DNA from: Ophryocystis elektroscirrha | Lineage: Eukaryota; Apicomplexa; Conoidasida; Neogregarinorida; Ophryocystidae | Reading direction: 5' to 3' | DNA length: 64,000 bases | Assembly: GCA_030141585.1 (NCBI GenBank) | Contig: JAQIFP010000023.1 | Location: forward strand, 83,656 to 147,655 | Part shown: in pieces, positions 36,695-48,326 of the stretch | Layout: the number at the start of each line of letters is the position of its first letter | Position numbering within the stretch: position 1 is the first letter of the stretch | Translations under genes and position numbers: made by a program | The notes under the pieces: generated by a model | What the model saw: only the letters and a program-made list of their open reading frames with translations | Told to the model about the DNA's origin: nothing | Database searches by the model: none

Positions 36695-38251
36695 ATGTGG
36701 TCAGGTTATGTAAAATTAGACGATTTAAATGATTTATTGGAAATAGCACAAGACTGTGTAAAACCGATATTTAATCACCCGCCTAAGAGTGATTTGATTA
36801 AATTACGTAAAAAGCAGGAAAGGGCGGAAGTTAATTTATATGATTGTTTAGCATGTTCAGGTTGTGTAACTACGGCAGAAACAGTGCTTATAAAAGAGCA
36901 AAGTTTGACTCCATTTATAGAAAACATAGCTAAAAAAGTGTGCATAGTTTCTATAAGTATTCAAAGCTTAGAGTTTCTTGGAAACTATTTTTGTATTTCT
37001 CCGAGTTCGGCTTTTAAACGTATTAGTAACTTCTTGAAAAATACTTTAAATGTATTTATGGTTCTGGATTTATCTGCCACTGATGCTTTTCTTTTGGTGG
37101 AGACTTTTCGAGTATTATTAGCAAGAATGGAGGAAAATAAACCATTAATAACATCTCATTGTCCTGGCAGTATATGCCATTCAGAAAACCATGAAAATAA
37201 AGAAAACATGGAGCATTACTTGAAGTATAAAACATCACAGCAAATAATGGGGCGTATAATAAAAACGCTAACTCTTAATTGCATAAATTACGAATTACTT
37301 CGTAATAAACACATTCATAGTTATTTATGGAGCAATTATATCAAATGGATCCATCGGAATTTTCCAAAGAAGAAATATCTCCATATAAAGGACATATACC
37401 ATGTTACTGTAGCAAGCTGTTATGATAAGAAAATTGAAACTTATCGTAAAAAAAATATGATTGATAATGTCCGAGAAGTAGACCTTGTTCTAACTACAAA
37501 TGAACTTATTGAACTTTTAGATATGTACGATATATCCAATTTAACTATCGTAGACGAACTGAATCCTTTTTTTATGGATACTATTATCTTAAATCTTTAT
37601 CAATATCCAGTATGGGTCCACCAAGCACTACCAAGTTTACATACAAATATTGAACGTTTTCTGCACAAATTGATGGTGAACAACTGTAGTGATAAATTAA
37701 ATTTGTCGATTTCCCATAAAGAAGATAATACAGGTATTTGTTTATGCTGTTATACAGTTCGATTTTCTTATTTTAATTACACATCTAACAGTTTTTTGGA
37801 ATATTGCTACCGTCAAATGAAAAGAATTATTAACGAGGAAATTCCCAAAGAAAAACCTTTGTTATATACTTCAAGCTATAATAACGTTAAAAAAGTAGAA
37901 TTATCGTACAATAACAAGAAATATACATTTATTCTGGCTCATGGGTATCAACATGTACAAAATATGTTTAAATATGACTTTTTCAATAATAATTGTTTTG
38001 TTGAATTAATGGCATGTCCACGAGGCTGTTTATATGGGAATGCGCAATTTGACGCCAAAAACAAATCTTCGCTTATGAAAGTTTCCTCAAATAATAATAT
38101 TGTTTATATAGAACCACAATTTCACCCTTTGATTAAAATTATATACCAATATATTTTTAAATCCAATCCGAATGCTCCTTCAGAGTTATTAGCCGACTTC
38201 AAATGGAAATCAGAAGAAAATTCTAACGTTTCTGAATCTTTAAAATGGTGA
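36695..38251 (+). CDS. NAR1: Cytosolic Fe-S assembly factor NAR1 (CIAO3/NARFL), hydrogenase-like
   Basis: Single exon, 518 residues. The N-terminal part has QDCVKPIF and the cluster motif DCLACSGCVTTAE, which together carry the four Cys of the first 4Fe-4S cluster. Further motifs match the iron-hydrogenase-like core: SHCPGSICHSE and the C-terminal MACPRGCLYGNAQ. NAR1 connects early and late steps of the cytosolic iron-sulfur pathway and supplies nuclear and cytosolic Fe-S enzymes. The protein ends SLKW; a C-terminal aromatic tripeptide is used in this pathway to dock on the CIA targeting complex, and here the middle position is Lys. The lack of introns contrasts with the neighbours. The stop is 1 bp from the stop of the next, convergent gene. 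Confidence 0.94.
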   Translation: MWSGYVKLDDLNDLLEIAQDCVKPIFNHPPKSDLIKLRKKQERAEVNLYDCLACSGCVTTAETVLIKEQSLTPFIENIAKKVCIVSISIQSLEFLGNYFCISPSSAFKRISNFLKNTLNVFMVLDLSATDAFLLVETFRVLLARMEENKPLITSHCPGSICHSENHENKENMEHYLKYKTSQQIMGRIIKTLTLNCINYELLRNKHIHSYLWSNYIKWIHRNFPKKKYLHIKDIYHVTVASCYDKKIETYRKKNMIDNVREVDLVLTTNELIELLDMYDISNLTIVDELNPFFMDTIILNLYQYPVWVHQALPSLHTNIERFLHKLMVNNCSDKLNLSISHKEDNTGICLCCYTVRFSYFNYTSNSFLEYCYRQMKRIINEEIPKEKPLLYTSSYNNVKKVELSYNNKKYTFILAHGYQHVQNMFKYDFFNNNCFVELMACPRGCLYGNAQFDAKNKSSLMKVSSNNNIVYIEPQFHPLIKIIYQYIFKSNPNAPSELLADFKWKSEENSNVSESLKW

Positions 38252-38252
38252 A

Positions 38253-39179
38253 TCAAACAATCTCGTTTTTGAATTTATCAATAAATTCATTAAATGATAC
38301 TAATGGATTCAATTCTATAGTTTCCTCATTTTGGTAGTATTCAATTATTTCATTTAAAGTTGATTCCTTGGTAATAACAGTTGATATAGTCTCTGAATTT
38401 GAAGGGACTACAGCTTTGAATACGCACGGATTCACATTTTCGATTGAATACTCAGAATTGAGAAAAGATGCCAAATCAGTCTCTTTAAACTCTTCCAGTT
38501 TTTCAATATTGATTCCAAGGTCTTCCAAGATATTTAAAGAGCTTGGTTTTTCCTCAATATGATCTTCGGGTATAACGTCTTTATTAGTAAAAGAATCTAA
38601 GATATTATTTTCTATACTTTTTTGAACATCTGGGTTTATCGTATTCCAAAATTCATTGAGTTTATTATAAACCTCACGGTACGCTTGACTGCTACGAATT
38701 AATTCATCCTGGAGACTGACTGGCGAAACTGACACCACTTCTACACCAATAATAATAATAGTACGTATTACAACTAATATTAAGCATTTCTATATATATT
38801 TTCTGTGTATTTAATATATAAATCGGATGCAATATCATTTCAAGATGCTTTTTTGATTATTTACATTAAATTAGTTTTTTTAATTTAGTTCAACAAATTT
38901 ATACATCTATAAATCAGTATATCTATTATTTTCATACATCTTATATATATAAAATGTACCTGTACTTTTTTTCTTGTCCTCAGTTTCGAGAATTTGCTCA
39001 GTATGGCCATATTTGAATATAATGTGCAATAAAGCTTGATGCACTATATAGCGCATTATAATAGGCGTTAAATTTGCCCATATTGGCTTGCTTAATTTTA
39101 TACCACGATAATATGTTTCAATATTATTTATTAGCTCTGAGCATACTTGAATAAAGTCTTTACAAGATTCTACAGTCAT
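38253..39179 (-). CDS. Unrecognised protein
   Basis: Two exons (39179 to about 38958, and about 38744-38253) join in phase 1. About 235 residues: the N-terminal third is helical and rich in hydrophobics (FIQVCSELINNIETYY, MRYIVHQALLHIIF); the remainder is acidic and probably partly disordered (EEKPSSLNILEDLGI). No signal peptide. An upstream in-frame ATG at 39213-39215 would overlap the next gene and was not chosen. I do not recognise the family. Confidence 0.62.
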
Positions 39180-39204
39180 TTTAACTGTGTACCTTAAAAC
39201 GTGT

Positions 39205-39570
39205 ATGTTCACCAAAGAAAATATATCCTTTTCTGAAATTCTTCAAAAAAGAAAATCTGATACTGGTTCAAAAATCAAAACCGTTTTTCCAAAAGATCTA
39301 GTCAAGCAAAAAAACGAACAAAATCGTCAGCGCAATAAAGAGTTAGCTTTAAAAGTCAAGCAACACGCTATTGAGCAAGAAATAAATAACAGTAAAAAAA
39401 CTCGTAAACTTAGAAATATTCAAAAAATTAATTCATATATTCAAAATAGTAGTAAATTCAACAAGAAAATTCCTTTGTGTGGAAGCACTAAAAAAGTCAA
39501 TATAAATAATTCAGACTTTAAAGAGTTGAATGAATTATTTGATCAAATAAAAAGAAAATCTATTTTTTAA
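39205..39570 (+). CDS. Small basic coiled-coil-like protein, unrecognised
   Basis: Single exon, 121 residues from the ATG at 39205 (an in-frame ATG at 39187 is also possible). Lys/Gln/Asn-rich with predicted helices (KQKNEQNRQRNKELALKVK) and a helical end (ELNELFDQIKRKS). Divergent from the previous gene, with only 25 bp between start codons. No domain recognised. Confidence 0.6.
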   Translation: MFTKENISFSEILQKRKSDTGSKIKTVFPKDLVKQKNEQNRQRNKELALKVKQHAIEQEINNSKKTRKLRNIQKINSYIQNSSKFNKKIPLCGSTKKVNINNSDFKELNELFDQIKRKSIF

Positions 39571-39668
39571 ACTAAATTTTTTTCATAGCTCGAACTATAA
39601 AAAATAATAAAAATAATAATTTGTAAAAATATTCGCTGATTTCTAAGCTTAGACTTGTGCCTGATAGA

Positions 39669-39990
39669 ATGTCTTCGACTGAAGAAGCTGCAAAAATCAT
39701 TAATGAAACTGACAATTTTGATAGAGATTTGGATGAAAAAATAAAGACTTTTGTTGATTCAAATCATCAGCAAGAGTAATGTTTTTCTATAAGTGATTAT
39801 AATTGACGTGTAGGTTCAAAAGAATATTTCTTGAAAGCGACAATCAGTTTATCAAATCTCTGAATTTAGAACAGATGGAAAGTTTGACTAAACAAGCATT
39901 CAAAATACTGAATATCAAAGGTAATCAATTAATTATATTTTGCGGTATATATATGTTGTGTTGGATATATATTTAGTCATTAATAAATAG
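39669..39990 (+). CDS. Small acidic protein, unrecognised, three exons
   Basis: Exons 39669-39775, 39814-39920 and 39977-39990 join in frame via introns of 38 and 56 nt; the last exon holds only four codons and the stop. About 75 residues, starting MSSTEEAAKIINETDN, with two helices (LNLEQMESLTKQAF). If the second intron were retained, about 15 other codons would follow before a stop. Family unknown. Its end lies 32 bp from the stop of the convergent TRA2-like gene. Confidence 0.55.
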
Positions 39991-40021
39991 ATGGAAAAAA
40001 AAAAGATAATACAATTTTTTT

Positions 40022-42501
40022 TTACATATGGTCATACTGTGTTGAATAACGTTTTGGTGATCTTGAGTTTCTTCGAGCATCACCAGCATTTGAGGGGAAC
40101 ATAGAATGATGATGCCTATATTCTTCTCTTATAGGTCCGTGCGATGATGATTCATAATAATGATGCGGCTTTTTTGAAGATTGATAACTGTGACCGCGGG
40201 GAGAGCCTGATGGAGGACGTTCGTTATACCGTGAATATGGTGATTCACGATGTCCACGACGAGACTCTTTACGTACATATGCTAAAAAACAAAAAAAAAC
40301 AAAATTAAACTAACACCTATATACTAATATAATAATTATCAATAATCATAACTACAGTTATTTTATTAATTCGGCTACTAATTATTTGGGCTATACCTGA
40401 ACGTTCAGGGCTTTTTTTTTCTGTCATACGCTTGTCATAACTATACTTGTCTGAATGTGGGCTTCCTGGCACTTTGCCCCTATTACGAGAATCACGTGAA
40501 CTATAGCGATAGTGATTGTCATAAGGATAATCAGATCGCCGTCTATCGTCGTCATACATACGGCCTAAACAGAGGAATTATTAATTTTTCTTTATAAATA
40601 TTGCAAATTATCATATATATATATTTAAATCTATTACAAATATATAATCATGCATATAATAAAATTACGTATATACTATGTATATAATATATATTATATA
40701 TATTATACTCATATATAAAGTCTAAACGCAATACAGCAAGTTTTTCTTAGAGAAACCATAAAAAATGTTTAGAGTTTATAGTTATTTACCTCTAGGAGGT
40801 CTATCGTCATATCGTCTACGTCTGGACTCATAACGATCAACACTATAGCGCCTCGAACGATAATCACTGAGTACAGTATATAACATTGAAATAATTACCT
40901 CATCCTTGGACGACCACGGTTACCATAACGTACGCAAGCTCCTGTTGGACCTTTGTATTCCCCCGGAGTTGGATCGTGAGGCTTATTTCGTCGTGCTTTT
41001 TCAATGTGTAAACGAGACCCATCAATTTCTGTTTGATCCATGCTTAGTAATGCATGATCGGCTAATTCTCGTGTAGCATATGTTACAAAACCGAATCCTC
41101 TAGACTCTCTAAAAAAAAAATAAAAATAAAAAAAAAAAAAAAAAAAAAACTACGTAAAATATATATATATATATTTATAGAAACTTATATAAGAAACTAC
41201 ATATATACTGCACTACGTATACCGTATAATGTGTGTATCTACTTTGTAACAGGATTAATAACTATGCGGCAATCCAAAACTTCTCCAAAAACACTAAAGT
41301 GACTGCGAATATCCTCATTTTGAAGATGAGTAGGTAAATTACGTATATAAAGGGTGCAGCCTGTTTAGGTGAAGCTATATAAGTATAATTTAATTAATGT
41401 ATATTAAATAATTAATTAAGGTTTCGGATTATTATATGTAAACTGTTCAGCACATAAAATAAAGCATATCCTCGTCGTTCTCAAACACGATGATGTATGC
41501 TGGTAAATATATTGTTTAAACTGGTTTTTTTACTGATATGACATTTACATTGATTGTTCACGTATTTAAATGACGCTGTTTGACTATTTTTTATATATTA
41601 TACTGACAAATAACGTTGCAATATATAAAAGTCGGTATAATAACCTGAGAATAACTAATTAATATATATACAAATAAAGTATTCAATAATTCTAATATTG
41701 TCTATTTCCACATAAATTGTGCTAATAGCTAAAAAAGTTATTTTTACAGTCTTTTAAGTATCACACCTAATAATAATAACATTTTATTCACAATTATTAT
41801 AATTTAACAGTAGTATATATACAGGAAATTTTATTGATATAGACTATTATATATATTTGGATTAAATAATATGTAAATTCACATGTATTATATAAAATAT
41901 CTGTATAGATTTATATGCACCTTAATATATCATAAGATTATAAATATTGATAGATATGTTGAACTGAATACAACTATCAATATCTATATAATATATATTA
42001 TAAAAATACATATAGCTTTACTATTCTGCAAGTATTAATATGAATATAAAGTTACATGTTTCTATATTATCATATATATATATATATATGTATATATTAA
42101 TATTGTTTATACCTTTATAATCTTTATTCAATATAAAGATATATACATAAGTGTAGTTTTTAGTGTTTAGTTGCATACAATTAACAATAAATGTATGAAT
42201 TGATTATTAGTGAATTATATTGTTTATTACCTATGGGCAAATCATCTAAATTGATATTAAGTTGATTATTTGTCTGAGATTCAGATTTTGTGGGCATTTC
42301 TGGGCTATCGTAACGTTTATCTTGTCGAGATTCAGGCTGCATTCTGTCTGGAGAACGGTTTTCCGATGTATTTTTATATCTTGGTGATTCATTTCCTTTT
42401 CGGTCATGTGACCATTCATACTCATTGTTATTTTCATACATGCGGTCTTCCTGGCGGCGGTCTTCAAAATTGTTATTATAATCTCCGTGTTTATTTGACA
42501 T
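40022..42501 (-). CDS. TRA2-like RRM plus RS-domain splicing factor
   Basis: Minus-strand multi-exon gene. Exon 1 (42501-42231) is a disordered Arg/Asp/Asn/Ser-rich segment. The next two exons (about 41360-41245 and 41109-40900) give one RRM: RNP2 LYIRNL, RNP1 RGFGFVTY, and a following linker RRNKPHDPTPGEYKGP, close to the linker characteristic of Transformer-2 proteins. The remaining exons encode an Arg/Ser/Tyr-rich tail ending at 40022. Such proteins bind purine-rich exonic enhancers and promote use of weak splice sites, relevant in a genome with so many introns of 18-40 nt. The intron at 41.4-42.2 kb is AT-rich. The internal exon at 40558-40395 encodes more RS-type sequence (YRYSSRDSRNRGK). 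Confidence 0.83.
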
Positions 42502-42895
42502 CGTGCCTTATAAAGTAATGATAGAATTGCGTACCTTTCAAAATGGGACTCTTTTTATTAAATAAATGACAGATTCATGATTTAAACATTTGACTCTTTT
42601 AATTACGTATCTATTGATTATATACATATTAAAATGAAGCTCTGCTCAAAAATTTTTCACATTTATCTTAAAAACTGAACTGCTTAAAGAAATTAGTACA
42701 TCAGCATATACATATATGTACAAATATGTGCTTACAAAAAATAAAGTCATTTTTCGACAATTTAGAAGTATTTTATATTGTATTTTTTTGTATTAGCAAA
42801 GTAGAGCGATAGATAAAAAAAAAAATTTGTTTATCTATGTAACTTTTAAATATGTACAAAACAAACAAACATAATAAGGGGTATATAAATAAATA
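42502..42895. other. Shared upstream region of the TRA2-like and beta-helix genes
   Basis: About 390 bp of AT-rich sequence between two divergent start codons. No exon or tandem repeat. It must contain both promoters. Confidence 0.5.
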
Positions 42896-45800
42896 ATGCT
42901 GATAAGTATAATATTTTTTTTTTTGTTGATAAATTTATCAATCGAACAAGAAGCTATACCATTTGCAAATGAAGAAGAAACTTTAGCAGCGCATCGATCA
43001 GAAAGATATTTAAATGCCACAGCATATTCACAAGCTTGGTTAGAAGAAAGAGATGAATTATTTAATGACCGCGGTATATTAACAAGGTTAACTTCGTCTA
43101 AATTACTATCTGCATATTTTTTAAATGATAAAAATCAGAAAGCACGAAGCAATAAACGGATGGTTCCAATAGATGTTGAGGCACGTGTAATAGAATTGAA
43201 GAATCCTGAATTACAAACCTCTTTATGGAGCCAAGAATCCAGTACATTAGGTTACCGAAACAATATCTTTACTTTTTGGGATGATCCTTTATGTGATAGT
43301 TACGTATTTCCTAATGGACTATATGTATGCGGAGATGCACGTATACGGGGTATAGTGAATGTCATATCCGGTGTCAATATAACGGCAATTATAGATCAAA
43401 GATACGATACACCTAGGCCTAAGCATATACATAGTAGATGTACAATAAACCCTGCACATAAATTACCACATAATACTCCTTGGTGCTATTTATCTATTAC
43501 AGCGCGCCAAGCAGATATATATGTTTTAAATTCACTAGAAGTAACAGGCAATTTATATACAAAATCTCTAAGAATAGAAGGTGGATCTAAAGCATTTGTA
43601 GGTTTACGTGGGCTCGTATATACAAACAGTAAATATGTCGGAAAAAAATTTACTAATTTTATAATGGAATATTTATATAAAAATAATATTGTTGATAAAG
43701 AAAAAGTTTTTACTAAAAAGGAAGCTTCAACTAATAAAACGTCTCCTTTATACCACGAAAGATTAACCATAAAGGAGTATTTTGAACTAGAAAGAAAGCA
43801 AGCCGAAGAATTTGAAAAATTTCTCCCTTTATTAAATGATACAGACACGGAAAATGACACCACCGAACAAGATACAAAAAATACACAAAATCCATATATG
43901 GCTGCCAATCTAAAGCAATTTGAACAATTGGCTTTATCAATTTCGGACTTAAGGCAACTAAAATGTCCTCTAATTGATTTAAATGGTACGATAGTAATTT
44001 TACGGAAACTCAATAACGGAACTATTATAAGACAAACAGAATTCGAAACAGATAACGTTAAAGATAACAGTAAAGACTATAAACCTGGTTTCCAACAACA
44101 TGTCTTGCTAACTTCGGATTTCAAACCTCTTACAGCCAACTCATATCAAGCTAATGTCGAAAATAGCGATTTATTTGAAAACTCCATTTTTGGAAAAAGT
44201 CTTCCTGCTTACCCAAATGATGTTACTTTGGGCGACTTGAATACTTTGGGCGTTATTACAGTCAAAGATGCTTCTCTTTTGTGGGTTTACGGAAACTTTA
44301 TAGGAGCTGCTGCTTTTATTGATACCAGTTCTGATTTTCATCTCCACTGCGGCCATTTTTTTACAAACGTTTCTCATCGTAAGCCTAAAAAAAAAAATAT
44401 ATACACATATAAGTAAAATAACCACAAATCAATCAATATAATAATTTGTCTATATATACTGTCGCAACAGTAGATTCAAATATATCAAATTAACAGTATA
44501 TATTCTTTAATATGCAAACATATATAATAGTTAATTAATAAGAATAATAATTATTTAATAAATAAATATTTATACATATATGTGATTAATATTGTTTATG
44601 ACGTTGGTACTTAATTAGCGTAATTATAAATTTTAAGCATATTTTATATAAGTTTAAATACTGTCTTTGTTTTTGACAAATATAATACTTCATAGTTAGT
44701 ATAGTACCAGTTGCTTTGAACTAACTATTAAGTGTGTTGCTTATAAGTAAAATGTATTACTTTCTCAGCACTTGGAGTTACAGCAGTCAAAGCATCTGCA
44801 GTGACCTCTGGAGGACTTATGGAATCAGTGGCTTCTCAATTGGTATCTCAAGCAAGCTCAAATATAATGATTGCTGGATCAGCAATACTCACAAAATTTG
44901 TTCAAGGTACATATTACTAGAAATTATTACCATCTTAGTATTTAAGGCGTCTCAAGCTCACATCGCTGGAGAGCTGTTAACAGGTTTAGTCTCTATAAAT
45001 AAAGCTAGCAACTTAACCGTCGCATCTATGGTCGAAGTAGAATCTGTAATGGACATATCAGAAGGATCGTTAGTAACATTTTACGGTAGTTTCGGAATAG
45101 GTACACTTCAAATCGTCGATATTAGTAAATTCTATTTATATTCACCACCATTGGACAAAGCGTACAAAGATAAAAAATTTTCTGCTGTTGCTATAGTAGA
45201 AAATTCACTTATATTAGACGAAAACTCAGAAGCAGAATTTGCAGATATATCTTTATTTGTACGTCAATCTGTAAATATAGGAAACAGATCCAAAATATAT
45301 ATACTCGATGGAGATTTAGAAGTAGAAAATGAAGGAGTTATTCGTATACATGGCTCAGATATTTTTGTAGGTAAAAACATATTAGCTCCAAAAGCATCTT
45401 TATTGGTTACTTCCGGCTCAAATATCATAGTTAAAGGTTCCGTAAAAGTCTCTGGTATTACAGCCAAAGAAGCACTTCTTGCTAAAAAAGCTATGAAGGA
45501 AAAAAAAGATTCCAAAGAAAACTCAAATAAAATGAGTCCAGTCAATTTAAATAATACTAACGTAACTAACAAAATAAATGATACAGAAACCCAAGCTGAT
45601 AAAACTAATGAACCAGAAGATTCTTTAGATACAATGTCTAAACCTGCCATTTACTTAGAAGCATCAATTATGTATGTAATGGGTGTTGTTGAAAACCGCA
45701 ACTCTTGGATAGATTTATCCAAAGGAGCCACACTATCCATTGGTTTAGGCTTATTTTCCTTATCATCAAATTCAACTCTTATTCGAGTCAAAGAAGGTTC

Positions 45801-47433
45801 TACTTTAACTGTCCAAAATGGCCCACTTATTCCAGGAGCCGCATTATTCATAGCTGAAGGCTCCGAAGTTAATATCATAAACGGAACTCTCATAGCTGCT
45901 GGTACAATTGACATTACCGATAAAAGCCGACTTTTTGCTAAAGATATAAGAGCAACAGATAGCGTTTCTTTACATGGAATGTCTCTGCTAAATGCCACTA
46001 ATGTATTCATAGTAGACGGAGAAGCACTTCATGTTTCTTCTAGAAGCAAAGTCATTTGTGGAGGTATTAATAAATATAAGTATACCGATATAAATAAATA
46101 AATTATATTTTTAATTTATATGCAATAAAAACCGTCGTATTTAATTAATATATGTGTACAGAATTACGCCAAATCGGTGGTTACATTTTCGTGGAAGATG
46201 GCGGTTTAATAAATGTCCACACGGACACTTTATGGGCTCTTGGGTCTATAGTTGCTCAAGATAAAGGTGTTATTACAGTTGACAAAGGATTCCTCGTAAC
46301 TATTAAAGTAAGTTAATTTCTCTTTAGTTAAAATTAAATATTCACTAAAAATCTATATTGATATAATCAACCTTTTTTAAAAACGTAAAAATAGTTATTC
46401 TTTTTATCAACTATATATACATATATACACATATCAATATATTTATAGATATGCAAATAGATAAATATATATCTAGATATACATATAGATATACATATAG
46501 ATATATATATATATATATATATACACATATCAATATATTTATAGATATGCAAATAGATAAATATATAAATATATATCTAGATATACATATAGATATACAT
46601 ATAGATATATATATATATACACATATCAATATGTTTATAGATATAAAAATAAATAAACATATAAATATATATGTATGAATTTATTTTTTTCAAAGTTTAT
46701 TCAGATTTATATATAAAAATATAATAAATTATCAAAATCATTATTATTATTATATAACTATAAAATATTTCATTACATCATTAGGGCGATATTGTTATTG
46801 AAAATTTTTCTGAGCTTTTTGTCGATGAACAAGCTATAATTTTACACTCATCGCACGTAAACTCAGTACTGTCAAAAAATGATTCATCTGAGATAGATAA
46901 TCTCCCTAAAATAGACAACATTGATTTAGCTTCCATTGATTTTTCGACTATTCCCAAAAATTTTATATCAAGAACTACAGAATCTATAATACACACAAAT
47001 AGATTGGTACCTAATGACACAGAGATTCATGTAAGTATTTAAAACACCCTGTATGTATTCAATATAGTGTATATATAGTATATTATTATAGAAATATTAG
47101 TTTTTATATAAATGTTCAGTTTTTAGTAACAATTTGTTTGTGATTTGATCTAAATAATTAATATTAGATTTACAATAATATTTATTTATTTTTAATAATG
47201 AATAATAAATTATTACAACTATTTAGGTTTATGTTCAAGCTATACCAAGACTATTAGTTAACGCTACTTATAACGAAACAGTTATTCCAAGTGATAGTAA
47301 GAAAACCCCTGATCAACTCGTAAATGATTTGATTGAAAAACCCAACCAAAACAATGAAAACCACTCTAATTGGTCGACTATTAAAGCTTCACGTGATGCA
47401 GTAGCTTTAGAAAGTATACATCAAAAAAAATAA
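42896..47433 (+). CDS. Large secreted protein with a predicted parallel beta-helix, unrecognised family
   Basis: Six exons: 42896-44378, 44769-44905, 44938 to about 46061, 46161-46312, about 46785-47031 and 47226-47433. All joins keep frame. About 1,120 residues. Residues 1-17 are a signal peptide (MLISIIFFFLLINLSIE). From about residue 140 on, short Ser/Gly/Asn-capped beta strands repeat every 20-25 residues (VYVLNSLEVTGNLYTKSL, LQIVDISKFYLY, SKIYILDGDLEVENEG, SNIIVKGSVKVSG, STLTVQNGPLI, SEVNIINGTLIAAG). This pattern is typical of right-handed beta-helix adhesins and of pectate-lyase folds, but no catalytic motif is evident. Several NxS/T sequons are present. There is no C-terminal membrane segment, so secretion or surface association by binding is inferred. 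Confidence 0.7.
46428..46680. repeat. 96-bp tandem repeat, about 2.6 copies, in an intron of the beta-helix gene
   Basis: The block beginning cacatatcaatat starts at 46428, 46524 and 46620, an exact 96-bp period. Each copy includes tttatagatatgcaaatag and two gatatacatata subrepeats. The third copy is truncated and diverged. It lies between the exons ending about 46312 and starting about 46785. Confidence 0.85.
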
Positions 47434-47581
47434 AATTATCAGATTTGCATCGATAATAAATTTTAATTTAAATTTATTTAATTGATTTTTCTAATGTTAT
47501 TTTTTATGTTTTTGTAATACTATAATTAAATTTTTTTCCAAATTTTAATACTTTAAGTAAAGCGGGAGATAGTAAAATAAA

Positions 47582-48309
47582 ATGCAGTTTTTTCTATGTG
47601 TTGTTTTAATATGCTTAAATTTATACAACTTTCCTGCCTTATGTCGACAACTTTTGATATCAAGACATTCTGTCGTTGATGAAGATGATAAAGCTGCAGG
47701 TTAAACTTTTTTTTTCAAAAAAATAAAAGCAGATAAATCAATTTCTGAAGCAAAAAAAGAAATACAGGATTCCATAACAGAGAATGCCACAAGTAAATAT
47801 TTTAAACTTTATATGTATATATTCAGCCAAATCACAAGGTTTTTTTTATTAAATTAGCAATATATATATATATAGTAATCAAGGAAGTATCAACCCTACA
47901 AAATCTGGAAACACCTTTAAAACCTGCTACTAAATCTATTATTAAATCAAAATTAAGAGCCCAGGAGAAGCAAATATTAGAGGATGGAATAAAAAAGCTA
48001 GATACATCAATAACTAAAAGTATGAATTTAAAAGATAGTGTTATTTTGTTATATAACTACTAATAAAGTATTGCAATAATTAATCAGTGAATGAAACCGA
48101 AAAAGATGTTTTAAAGAAAACCAAAAACCCCATAAAAGCTAGTGAAGAATTGGGTCAAGAAGGTAATATTTTATATAATTTATGCCAACATACACAGCTG
48201 CTTTAATAGACGAAGCTAAAGTTGAGAAACAAGTAATTGCTTTTACTTATATTATATATGTTAGGCGGCAAAATACATGGAAAAATCAGCTGATACGATA
48301 GTTTCGTAA
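47582..48309 (+). CDS. Small secreted helical protein, unrecognised
   Basis: Six tiny exons join in frame (47582-47699, about 47731-47791, 47878-48019, 48086-48160, 48211-48230 and 48265-48309), introns about 30-90 nt. About 155 residues. Signal peptide MQFFLCVVLICLNLYNFPALC, then a charged helical body rich in Lys/Glu (ISEAKKEIQDSITENA, KASEELGQE, KVEKQAAKYMEKSA). No cysteine pattern or membrane segment. It follows the secreted beta-helix gene by 148 bp on the same strand. The composition resembles parasite secreted effectors or structural proteins but no family is recognised. Confidence 0.65.
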
Positions 48310-48326
48310 CTAAAAAATGTTTTTAA

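Noticed and set aside
43486..44013. Antisense open frames inside the beta-helix gene
   Set aside because: They lie opposite a long coding exon with signal peptide and consistent splicing.
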